From Lampris incognitus (lineage: Eukaryota > Chordata > Actinopteri > Lampriformes > Lampridae), in the NCBI RefSeq assembly GCF_029633865.1, contig NC_079213.1:97126903-97190902 (forward strand): DNA of 64,000 nucleotides, written 5' to 3'. Every line of letters begins with the position of its first letter. The first letter of the stretch is position 1. The translations under genes were made by a program, and so were the position numbers. Below, one piece after another: positions 51,060 to 62,710 of the stretch. A model generated the notes under the pieces. The model was not told the DNA's origin. It saw only the letters and a program-made list of their open reading frames with translations, and searched no databases.

Positions 51060-51545
51060 TGCATGGAAACAGGTAGTTATTTAGCAGCGGCTCTTCAGCC
51101 AGCACCCGGCGGCTCCCTCCGCGTGGCCCTGTCCCACCGTGAACAATGAGCCCCGGCGCTGCCTCGGCTTCAAAGCCTCCATAATGGTCAATCGATGATC
51201 ATGAATGCGAGGCGCTATTCTGCAGATTACTGTTAACAATAATTTGCCTCCCAGTGCACCGTTGCCATCTTTGAAGCAATGTTTTATTGCCTTTCTTTTC
51301 ATCTGCATCTGTCATCCCCGAGGTCCGCTGTTTGATCTCTCCCCGCTCGTCTCTCCCTCCCCGGGGCCGCGTTGACCTGTTGATTGACAGCTGCGATCAG
51401 ACATATGGTGGGACGAGGCATCGACCGCAGCTCCCCGCAGACAAAGGCCGACCGGCCGAGGCACCCCCCCCTCACCCCCTCACCCGTACTCTTTAACCGG
51501 AGGAGCCGTGTAGAGGCGCTCCAGTATCACCACTAGATGGCGCAC
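51060..51545. promoter_or_regulatory. Candidate enhancer/insulator island
   Basis: GC-rich, non-repetitive. It carries TGATTGACAG (PBX-PREP decamer, 51381-51390), CAGCTG at 51388-51393, CATATG at 51402-51407, and a full CTCF-type CCACTAGATGGCGC at 51530-51543. Confidence 0.4.
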
Positions 51546-52094
51546 CACGCCCGTAAATATTTCATCACGGGCTGAGACTTCAGCTGCCCGTGATGGGGTT
51601 GGCAAAGTTTGTCGTTGTTTTCTTTTATTCATTCTCATTTCTTTCTTCTTCTTTTTTTTAAATCAGCCCCAGGTATACTGTGTTCAAAAGCCAGACTCCC
51701 CACAGTTAAGTGCTGTATAAGTAGTGAAAAGTTTTCATTCCAGTCAGTATCGAGGGTAGTTGTTGTCTTTGATGGGTTTATTGTTGACGTCTTTTGTCGA
51801 CGCAGAAAATTGCATTTTCTACTTGGTACTTTCATAGCGGCGAATAGCTCTGCCTACTCTGCCTACTGCAACTCTCTGTAGAGCGATGGTTCATTGTGTG
51901 CCGATAGGGGCAGGTTGACCTTCGGTGAAACCACACGGGTGTGATTCCTACAGTGATTTGTGTGTCCGTGATTGCACGCGTGTGATTTTAGAGTAGCGCA
52001 CATAGCACAGAACACCCCATCTTCTCCTCCCTGCCTGCTGGAGAAGTGTTTCCATGGTGACGTTTCTCCGGCCGGTTTCTGCAGTGATCCCTGC

Positions 52095-52149
52095 TGACCC
52101 CTTGCCGGTGACCTCTGACCTTTAGGCCATGGCCAGGGTCAAGAGGTCA
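52095..52149. promoter_or_regulatory. Cluster of nuclear-receptor half-sites
   Basis: TGACCC (52095), DR1 TGACCTCTGACCT (52109-52121), palindrome GGCCATGGCC (52125-52134) and DR2 GGGTCAAGAGGTCA (52136-52149). Confidence 0.4.
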
Positions 52150-52618
52150 GTGATGGCTGGAGGGCAACCAGAGCACTTCCGTGATTGGCACTTTGACATG
52201 CTTTTACTGCCCCTTCATCCGCAGTCCTCACCTTCCTCCTAGACTGCACCGCTCATTTGCATGTATTACAGGAGGAGGACCCAGCAAGGTTCATAGTACA
52301 AGATACATCCCACCATTTTACACGACGCTTCTGCAGGTAGCCTCTTCCATGCTCTAGGCAATGCAATGGTCAATACCGTATAATCTGCATTCAGGGCAAC
52401 ATCATCGGTATATTCCATACACACAGCCTGTATTTGCAACACACTGATGGACGGATTCAACAGGGGTTTTGCTTTTGTGTAAATTGTAAGGGTAAAATTC
52501 GGTCTGCAGCTAACTAACCCCTTGTATCATGATGGTTATGATAGCAATAATGATGATCATAACTCCCATGACCCCAGTAATTCATTGTATTTGTGGATAT
52601 TTATAGTCTCATATGCAT

Positions 52619-52642
52619 TTGCGCACGCACACGCACACGCGC

Positions 52643-52712
<70 letters not shown>
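52619..52712. repeat. Alternating CA/CG/GT tract
   Basis: GCGCACGCACACGCACACGC leads into a long GT run; alternating purine-pyrimidine over about 90 bp. Confidence 0.95.
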
Positions 52713-52713
<1 letters not shown>

Positions 52714-53651
52714 TTTCTATATGGGGTGGGCAATGCACCACACCATGGTTCTTCTCATGGGGAATAATTACGGAATCGTGGGTACTAAAAGTCATGTGAC
52801 CCCAGCCTTCTGCTCCCAAATAATTTATCCCCCGGCTGATAGCTCGTCAATATCAATTTATTAATTTAACAGCTCTGGACTGATAAAAGGTAGTGTGCAT
52901 GGTTAGTGTGCTGAAGAAGGGAATAAGGACGAATTTTACTGTGCGTGGTGTAAAGAGAGAGAAAGGGAGAAGGTGAGCGCGAGGGGGAGACTCGAGGAGA
53001 AAGCAAAAGAGAGAGACTGCATGGCACTGTGGAAGGATCAATGGCGACACAGAGGAGAGAGATGGACGTTTGCAGCACAAAAAGAGGTCACCATCACTCA
53101 AAATCCAAGGCTATTGAATTATATGCATGAAAATTAATATGCTTATTATGACCATATTAAGCGTTAAGATTGAAGACAGCACCCCAGTTGTATTGATATT
53201 CCAATGTCTCCGATATATTGACCGATAAAGCCCAATTTTATAACCTCTTCGGGTAAAGCTGCATTAGATTAGAAGAGAGAAATGTGCATTATGTATAGAA
53301 CCGTACGCAGACTGTATGGCAGGAATTTAAAGAAACCTTCCTTTTGTTGAACGTCACAACCAGAAACCCCTCAAAACCCCTCCTCGTGCACTGACTAGAA
53401 TTAGACAAAGGAGGTGATACTCAAGAGTAAAAGATCAAGATTGACCTCCACCCTTTTTGAACTCTCAACACCTACTTGGCTCCCTGATTTTAGAAAAAGG
53501 GCAATAAAAATATACTGACACGAGACAGAGGACATACATCATCTGGCGTCCACCTCCGAACCCTCGGCCTGCCATCCAACCTATTCCCTGAGCCATTGCA
53601 TAACATCCCTGAAGGAGGCTAAAAGGTATTTTAACAAGACCCGCAGCTCAA

Positions 53652-53693
53652 TGACCTTTGACCCCCTCTCAGTTGACCCCAAACCCCTGACCC
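53652..53693. promoter_or_regulatory. DR1 nuclear-receptor motif and two further half-sites
   Basis: TGACCTTTGACCC (53652-53664) is a near-ideal HNF4/RXR DR1, followed by TTGACCCC and CTGACCCC. Confidence 0.35.
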
Positions 53694-53961
53694 CACTTAC
53701 ACTACCAAGCGACAGTGGTGGACAGTGGCCAGCTATCTGACACACCTCCCTCCCGGTAACAGAAGTGCATGAGTGATGCGTTTTGTTTGAGAATTCACCA
53801 TTTCAAGTATGGGTTGTCCTCCGGATTGACAACTTTAACTCTGTGGTGGATTTATCGATCTGTTGAAAAGCTGTGTGGCTTTTCTTCCACCCACCCAACT
53901 ACCACCCACCTTCCAATCTATCTGTCCAACTGTCTGACCATCAATTCACCCATCAATTCAT

Positions 53962-54118
53962 CCCTCCATCCATCTATCTATACTTACATATACACATGCA
54001 TACATGCATGCATACATACATGTATACATACATACATGAATGTATATATGTATGTACATATATACATACATGCATGCATGCATCCACACACATACATACA
54101 TACATACATACATACATT
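53962..54118. repeat. (ACAT/ATGC)n tetranucleotide repeat
   Basis: Mixed ATAC and TGCA tetranucleotides, self-complementary. Confidence 0.9.
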
Positions 54119-54119
54119 T

Positions 54120-55420
54120 CTTTCACTCAACCATCCACTTGAAAATCTGAAGAGAAAGAAACTGAACAGCTCTCCATTTATAACCATGTCTCCCTCATCC
54201 TTACTGTGATCCGCCGTATACTGGCATACGTTATATAATCAGTATGGAAACCTCTTGGCTCTTCCTCGATGCCTCCAAGGCTCCTCTCACACTAACAATC
54301 CCTGCAGTGGATTCTCCCTGGCTCTTTGGAGAGCTGTGGGGTGGCGGGTGTCAATAGAGGGGGAGCGTCTGAGTGTGAGAGATGATAGACTAAGGTTAAG
54401 AGGTGTCAACACACAGCGAGAGGACTAGAGGACTCTTCACCGAAGCCGAGCTGACACTCTGACACTCTCCAAAACCTCTTCTCTGATTAACCACACTAAA
54501 GACGCCACTGAGACACACACGCTTCAAGTATACACTTGCACACATGATACACACACACACACACACACACACACACTGATTTGCTGGCATGTTTTCACCG
54601 AGCCCCGCTCTCCTGCCTCACAGTCACACACACCTCTGCTCCATGTGAGGCTGCATCACATCTCAGTTGATTGTAGCCTGTGTGTCGGACATACACCAAC
54701 ACAGGATTACACACATGGAGCGGCTCACAGGAAACGGAGGACGTGTCGTTCACAGCAGCTCTCTGAAAAGGTTCTGGCAGACAGGAATGGATTGTTGCAC
54801 CTCTGATGTGATGTGAGGTATATGTTCAGCCAAGTGTACGATACAATAGTGTCATCCCAGGGGGCTCTGCTTCGGGCAGGCGTTGTAGGTGCAATATACA
54901 GAAACCCGGGAACTCACTGACACATACATTGAGACACACACACACACACACACACACACATATGCTGTGGTGTACTTTCTAACTGAGTCTTTGTAACTAA
55001 ACAGTTTGGGTACTTGGTCATCATATATGTACTGTAAACTTTTTTTGCTCTGTGTTTTTGTAACTCTTTTCCCCCCTAAATATGAAAATATGGTTGCTTA
55101 ACGCTAGCTTTGAGAAGACACGGCACACATAATCCTCATTAGGCGTTCAAATTCTCTGTCTTTTTCCAGTTCATACTCTCTAGAGCAACCTACCGCATAC
55201 ATATGGATTAATGTAGGATTAGGATTACTTTTATCACACTACTGTCAACATGCTGCTGTGCTGGTTCAGAAAAATCCCGTTTTTATCTGCATTTCCAACC
55301 ATCATAACGAAAGATTACGCAAGTTACCGAGCAAGCTTTTTTTTAACTGGCTTGGCTGGATTGGATTCAGACCGGGTGCGATTTGATTCACTTTTCTGAG
55401 CTTTTCCTCTGCTCCGCTTT
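54120..55420. other. Intergenic DNA with short CA tracts
   Basis: CA runs at 54549-54576 and 54934-54960. Nothing else recognised. Confidence 0.6.
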
Positions 55421-55590
55421 GCTTACATCGGTTGTATCCAAATTCTCCTAGGCTGGGTTTGCTTACATCTCCGTTTTGCTTACATCGGTTGTATCTGAAT
55501 TCTCCTAGGCTGGGTTTGCTTACATCTCTGCTTTGCTTACATCGGTTGTATCTGAATTATCTTAAGTTGGGCTTGTCTGGTTTGGGTTTG
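55421..55590. repeat. 57-bp minisatellite, about 2.7 units
   Basis: GCTTACATCGGTTGTATC recurs at 55421, 55478 and 55535. Because 57 is 19 codons, it makes an artificial open frame. Confidence 0.85.
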
Positions 55591-56826
55591 GTATCATGTG
55601 GGTTGGTTAAGAATAGCTAAATCTGTATGAAAACAACCTCCGACTGGTTCACGCATGTCTTTGCCTCAGCCAGGTGGTGTATAATCCTGGACATCTCTAC
55701 ATAACAGGAAAAAAGTGCAATTTCTAACCTGGAAGTAAAGGCTCGCAGACAACTTGTCTTGTGTCTTCCATGTTCCAAAGGCTTAACCAAGCACATGGAG
55801 AGATGTTTTTTGGCAGGCCCATCCTCTTCATCATGCTTTAGCCTGACACAATTCACTGCAGCTCTCCAAAGAACCAGACACACCAGTGGAGAAATAGAGC
55901 TATAACACACATACCGTGTGGGCTATAGATCCCGGAGTGTGTGCGGACCTCGCATAAGTCAATACCTAAATTAAGAAAGATGCTGATGTGAACAGAGATA
56001 TATGACTTGTGCATGTAAGAGTTGACAAGTTGGCAGAGAGGTTCGTGAATCTTAATAACCAGAGAAGAGGAGTGACACGGCAGTGTGGCATTATTAAGAT
56101 ATGTCACTAATGACACGCGGGGCCCTGAAAACGTGTTACTTGACGGCGATGGATGTGAGACCCCTGCCAAGCGGTGCCAATCCGCAATCTCACTCGTCCC
56201 CCTCCCTTCCTTCCCTGTAACCTGTGAGGTAGAAAATAGGGAGATATGAGGAGCCAGGGGATGGAGGGAGATAAGGGGAGGTGGAAATAGAGACGGGTTA
56301 AAGAGGTAAGGGTCAACGCACATGCTTGTCTCACCCTTCCCTTCGCCAATGTTGTTTTATTAGCCCCGTGAGATTGTAATTCGCCCAACGGTAAACATAC
56401 AGAACGGGCTTAATTAAGAATTTTTGAGCGGGGATATGGTCAAGTCCGGAAACATTAGGGCGATGCAACCGGGTGTCGTAAAGATTGATTGAGACAAAGA
56501 GGATGGAGAGACAGTGTTAGAAACAGAGGGTGGGGGGAGAGGGGAGGTGGGTGGAGCGGTGGTGTGTATGTTACAGTGGAGGGGTATTCTTGTGTTGCTC
56601 GGGGCATTAGGGTGAGATAAGTTTAGAAAGATAGGGACCAACGATTTTTAATGCATTAACAACCTGGCTGTGCGAGGCAATAACAAGTACCAGATCGGCG
56701 CTAAAATGTTTGACATCCTGCTTTGAGATCAATGGGACCCGGATCACCACATTAAAAGGCCACACAGACATACGCCGCATATACACCTCAGCTACCGGCA
56801 AAGATAACACACACGGAGCTAGACAG

Positions 56827-56828
<2 letters not shown>
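55591..56828. other. Intergenic DNA, no feature recognised
   Basis: Non-repetitive, with scattered short frames on minus; none matches a protein family. Confidence 0.55.

Positions 56829-56877
<49 letters not shown>
56829..56877. repeat. (CA)n microsatellite
   Basis: About 24 CA units. Confidence 0.96.
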
Positions 56878-57940
56878 AGCGTTGAGAGGGAATGTGGGTG
56901 GGCGCACTAGTTAACAGCCTTGAGACCTCTCGGCAAAAAAATACAGAAAATAAAAAAACATACTTATATCCATAACAATATCCGCAGGTAAAAGCATCTT
57001 TAAATCAAAACAGAAAGGGGATGGAGTCGATTGCTGAGAGCCTATGAGGTAGTCTATGGAAAAGTGCAGCAAACTAAAAGAATAATGAGTCCATCTATAT
57101 CTCTCCACGGACCTTAAGTTTGCATTCAATACATTATTTACAGCTGAATTTTTACTGGGGTACGGGTTCCTCTCTCGTGGGTGTTTACAGACGAGGGCTC
57201 TAACTGATTTCCAGTGCCTGCAGTTGAGTCGAGTTACCATCAGTAACTAATGGTTCCTCGTACCTCATGTGTGGTGCATGTAGGCCTGCAGGTGTAATGT
57301 ATAATGTAAATCATGACATCACTACACTAGTGCTCTTGCATGTTTGTAACAGGGAAAAGAGCACATGCATTGCAGTTTTTTATATTAACATTTAAAAGCA
57401 ATTATGGAAATACGGTTCTGCCTCCATCTACATGAGACATTCTCGCTATATAGCGCGAGGCCCAGCGGTCCTCACGCTCTTCCATCAGGGTTTAGTCACA
57501 TCTGTGCACAAGACTTGACTCATATTTCTGCACATCATATTTCTGTGTGCTGTCCACACCGAGTTCCTAGCACCGGCCTCTGGGTCAGAGGGATTTTTTT
57601 TTTAGGAGTCTCCCCACTTTCACCCCTCCGAAATACATGCAACTTGTTGTAGCCTGAGCAGCCCCTATTCTCTTTGTCTTTGTAGTTCCAACAGCTCCCA
57701 TCTCAAATAGCATATGGCAACTTCTGGGAAGCTGCGAGGCCTCAGATCTCCGTCCAGAACGTGCATCTTGCTGGTAGAGGAGCCCTCCTGTTCACTCTCT
57801 TCATCACTCTCTCTACCCCCCCCTCCTCTTCCTTTGTCTCGCTTTTCAAATAGACTATTCGTCATCTCTGAAATAGAGCATTTTAAAAATTCAACCTGGA
57901 ACCAACCCCCACCCTGGCTCCCCCTCTATTCTCACTCTCA
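56878..57940. other. Intergenic DNA, no feature recognised
   Basis: No gene, RNA or known repeat seen. Confidence 0.5.
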
Positions 57941-58200
57941 ATTCCCCAGACTCCGGCCAGCTGCGATCAATAGTCTATTGATCAGCTCGCTCCATTCCCA
58001 TTACACACCAGCACCAAAAAGAGCCAACCATTTTCCCCCGCAAAGTATATCTGCTATGTGTTTGCAATGGTACGGTTTCTCTAATTTTTACGAGTTGTTG
58101 TTAAATGCGTACAGTATAGTGGGCAAAGCGCTGAGCTTCTCCTTGTTGCCGGGCAGGAAAATGCACTGAAACCGGTCCCCGGTAAATGTAATTACCTTTC
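57941..58200. promoter_or_regulatory. Candidate regulatory element with a ONECUT-like palindrome
   Basis: GATCAATAG-T-CTATTGATC at 57965-57983 is a perfect inverted repeat of two ATCAATA (ONECUT/CUX type) cores. GTAAATGTAATTACC follows near 58180. Confidence 0.35.
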
Positions 58201-58869
58201 ACACGAGAAGTGCTGTGCTGTAGATGAGCACGGCGAAGCGCTGTACAATTAGCCTGAGTAAAATAGGAAAGGTAAGAGCATTACCAGACAGAAAGTAATC
58301 CTTTTTCTAGTTGTTTCTACTACATCCTCCTCCCCCCCCCCCCTCCTCTCTGCTTTACTCTTCTCTCTCCATAGACAATGCTACGGGCAAAATCAATACT
58401 CCAAAGGAAAAAAAAGAAGGCATATTTTTAGCCCGTTATTATATGAGGCGTATGAGGAAAACAGTGTTTGTGGGAAAGACAGAAATGCCAAGGTGCTGAT
58501 AAGAGACGGACGAGGCGGGAGAGAGACAAAAGGAGTGACAGTGGGCTGGAAGGGCAAGTCTAATGGAGATGGATCAGACGAAGGTGGAGATAAGATGGGG
58601 CAACTGGGAGAAAATGGTTGATGGCTCCACCGGAGACTCGGTCCTGCGTAACCTGGAGTAGAGAGGGAGAGCTGGTGCAGGGCAGCCGAACAGAAAATAG
58701 GAAACACTGCCCATCTACTACAGCTCAAGAACACAGCGGATGCTATTGCACATCGTGTTGCATTCAACCCCCCCCCCCACACACACACACACATATTCTC
58801 ACATTTCACAATATTTTATTGTTTCAATTTTTTTTTGCATTTTATCGCTCCTTGTAAACGTGGCATATC

Positions 58870-59650
58870 TGAAAATGAGAGCTCTCCTCTCGGGGTGATG
58901 CTGTGCAAATAAAGGCTAAATCAAAATGATGGCTCAGCAGTGCAGCACTGCTGGACTATCAACGCCTCTCAGGGTGGTTTTACAGCCAGAGCCATGCCGT
59001 GGTAGGCAGAGGGCCCCCTCCCTGCATCACCGTATATTCACCACTGACTCTGTGCCACAGCCCTCCATTCCAGTCCAGCTGCCAATGGCTTTCTGATGGA
59101 CTCCCTCTCCCTAACCTCCCCTAGGGCTCGCCTCCGCTCCGCTGTCAATCAACCTCGGGTCCTTCTCCTATTGGCTAGAGACGCCCCGCTAATCTAACCG
59201 CAAGCCCTCCCATTGGCCGGAGAGCTCAAGGGTGGAAGGAAGAAATTGATTTATCTGTGGTATTAGCGGATCAATTAATCCCCATTGTGTGTGCCAGCAC
59301 AGATAGTCCGACGTGTCTTATTTGGTAGAGCTTGTTTCTGCTGGGCCAAGATAAGAGTCTCTCCCTTCACTCCTCTCCATGGCCAACAAATCAAACCGAA
59401 TCGAAAAGGATGACGGCATGCGGTGGGGGCTCTCCCCAGGCTGCGCCCGGCCGAGCTCAAAAAAAAGCAGCAGAGAGACTATCAATAAGACAACTAGTGC
59501 GTACCGAACAAATGACTCCGAGCTGATGCTGAAATTTCCGCCCCGTCTCCATGCCAACAAAAGACGGGATTTCGACAATTTAGATGACCACAAGAATTAT
59601 AAGCAAGAGCCGGCGCGCCGTTTGTTGTCATGCAAATGTTTAATGATGGA
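58870..59650. promoter_or_regulatory. Strong candidate conserved regulatory block
   Basis: Non-repetitive, moderately GC-rich. CCAAT at 59082, PBX-PREP decamer CTGTCAATCA at 59142-59151, ATTGG at 59170-59174 and 59212-59216, paired OTX-type GGATCAATTAATCC at 59268-59281, and octamer ATGCAAAT near 59629. Could be an enhancer or a distal promoter. Confidence 0.45.
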
Positions 59651-60208
59651 AAGCCAAGCAGCGCACGCGCACGCGCGCACACACACGTGCACATCGCAAT
59701 AAACACACAGAGACTGCACGTGCATGGTACCCTGTCTCTGTGAGGGAGGATATGATGAGAAACAGCAGCACACAGAGAGAAGATGAAGAAGAAGAAGAGT
59801 GTGGAAGAGCGTGAATGTTATGTACTATCCCATTTATGGGTGGGAAAGCAAATATAGACCAGAGACGGGTTGTACAGGGCTCAACAGTCCGTTGCTTACA
59901 CGGGGATGACAGTGAAAAGAAGAGGTAGCAGAGAATAGGACGGGAGTGGGTGCTAATTCCTACTTTTCAGTTTAAATAAAGATTGGAGCTGGATAAAAGC
60001 CATTAAGGGAGAAATCAGACAGGGCATGCTATGTAGGACAAGAGCTGACTGCAGGGAGGTGAGTGGTGGGATCGATACTCAGTCGATTCGCTCAACACCA
60101 AGCCCTGCACACACACACACACACAACCACACATATAACCATTCACACGCATAGAGGGACGTGTGGTATTTCTTGGCATATGCATGTTGGCCTGTCAGAT
60201 TTTTTCCA

Positions 60209-60219
<11 letters not shown>

Positions 60220-60300
<81 letters not shown>
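60220..60300. repeat. (GA)n microsatellite
   Basis: About 40 GA units without interruption. Confidence 0.98.
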
Positions 60301-60304
<4 letters not shown>

Positions 60305-60666
60305 TATGTGCATGTGTTATGCACGTCTAGCATCTAGTGACTAATGGAAGAGGGGAAAGTGCGGGATGGGGAACATGCGCAATATGAAATTAGCTGTTTG
60401 TGAACGAGGGATGTTTAGCAAGAGATGGCTGCGCAAATTCTCATTTTAGCGAGCCAAGTGCTCACGAGAAGCAGGTGGAAACGTGGACAGCCTCACAGAT
60501 GGATTCATTTCTGAGGCGCGAACAGTTAAACAAAGATAGATGCTCCAAAGATCCTCTTCAACCCAAACTGGAGCCTCGATACGACTGCAATCACTCTGCA
60601 TTCTGCCCCCCCCCCCTCGCTCCTTCCCTCTCTCTCTTGCTCTCCCTCTTCTCCCTCTTTACTATT

Positions 60667-60816
<150 letters not shown>

Positions 60817-61319
60817 TCCCCTTCTCTCTTCTTCCTCTTTACTATTCCCCCTCTCTCTCCCTCTCTCTCGCTCTCATTTCCCTCTCTCTCTTCCCCTTCT
60901 CCTCTTCTTCCTCCTTACTATTTCCTTCTCTCTCTTTCTCCCTCTCCCTCCTCCCCCCTTCTCTCTGTAGAATTGATCGACTACGTCTCCTCAATCCATC
61001 TCTCCCTCTGTCGCTTAGCAACGGGTGCTCTGTCGGGTGTGGAGGTTGGGAGTTTCACTTGGGGAAGGGTAGGGGTATAGGGGGGCATTGTGGGGGGGGG
61101 GGTTGTTGGCGGTGGTGAGCGGGGCAGGCAACAGCTTATTGCACTTGATTTCACACATTTCTGAATGATGGGAAAAGACTACGTGTCTTCTCTGATAGCC
61201 CATGATGTGAAGTTTCACTGTGTGGCGGACGGATTTAGAAAATACACACGGCTCCGAGGGACCAGGCAACAAAACCATGCTGATGGAGGCAAAACCAGTC
61301 ACTTAAACCAGTCTTGGGG

Positions 61320-61860
61320 AACACATGTATAGCCATGGCGCCTCTACGCCAGACTTGCTAACTAACACGTGCAGCAGCTTGTGCAGACAAACGTGTATAA
61401 TGCAAATGAACCCTATTTGCACCCAATAAGCCACGGTGTCCCCTAAAATGGCGTCATAATTTCCTCAGCGGTACTATCTCTATTAAAAAAATAAATACCG
61501 ATTTTACTGTAATAAATGTTTTTTAATGATACAAACCATCTCCAGGTGAAAGGGTTGTGCTGCCGCATAAACTGGACGGCAAAAGAAGGAGGTGTTAGCC
61601 TCTCCAGAGCTGTAGAGGAGCAAGTGAAGATTAAACCATAATTCCTATACAGTACTAATTAATTTAGGTGCTTAATGATATGCTGCTCACATAGGACCAT
61701 GTAGATTACTGTAGCAGCGAATTAAGAAAAATGCCTTGCGTGAAGGTGTCCATTGTTCTTTAAAATCTCATCCTTCTGATCTACGTTTAAAGCCTGATCC
61801 CCTCTGAGGACGGATGCGGACTGTTCTTTAAGCCTAATAAATCCAACGTTAGTAGTAGTT
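61320..61860. promoter_or_regulatory. Candidate conserved non-coding island
   Basis: Non-repetitive with TAATTAATTTAGG and GCTTAATGATATGC near 61660-61680 and TTCTTTAAGCCTAATAAATC near 61822. Confidence 0.25.
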
Positions 61861-62121
61861 GAAAGAAGATCATGAGGTCGGGGGGGGGGGCTGTGGGGTG
61901 AGATATGCTATGTGGTTGGGAACCAAGGGTGTGCAGGGCGGGATATACTTAACAGTTTCAGCAATGCTCCTAACAGGTCGGATGTTTAATAACGTGTCGA
62001 AGATGGCCCCTCCCCCCCCCCCATGTTTCCCTGGGAGCGTATGCGCTGCCTACATGAGCTCTCACAGTAGTGCATATCTGTACTTGGTACACTTAGGTAC
62101 ATTGTCTCTCTCCCCTATTCT

Positions 62122-62150
62122 TGTTCTCTCTCTCTCTCTTTCTCTCTCTC

Positions 62151-62197
<47 letters not shown>
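62122..62197. repeat. (CT)n-(CA)n compound microsatellite
   Basis: CT tract passing directly into CA. Confidence 0.95.
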
Positions 62198-62198
<1 letters not shown>

Positions 62199-62625
62199 AT
62201 TTGGAGTGCAGAACAATTACACTGCCCTTTCATTGTCACTCAAGCACACACTCAGTCAGCGTGCTGTATAATCAAGACAGTATAATTAATTCCAATGTGG
62301 CTCTGCTTCATTGCTATCCGAGTTTGGACGACTCACTTTCCCTGTGATCAGTTCTAGAAGCGAGACTTATATAGATCATCAGTAACGAATGGATAAATAA
62401 AGGAACAGCGAAAGAACGCTCTGCAATTCTCCAATGGCAAGCAGCTTCACTTCATATTTGGGCGCATCGACTGATATGTATTTGCAATTTTTTTTTGAAA
62501 GTTGCTGATATTCAATTTCCTTTTCTAGAAAGAATTGTTCACGACGAAGAATGCATAAAGAACAAACACAGTATGAAACGAGGACTGATGAGGACTTTAG
62601 TGGAGCACACATAAACAGACTTATG

Positions 62626-62709
<84 letters not shown>
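62626..62709. repeat. (CA)n microsatellite
   Basis: About 42 CA units. Confidence 0.98.

Positions 62710-62710
<1 letters not shown>

Noticed and set aside
55432-55620. 62-codon open frame
   Set aside because: Product of a 57-bp minisatellite whose period is a multiple of three.
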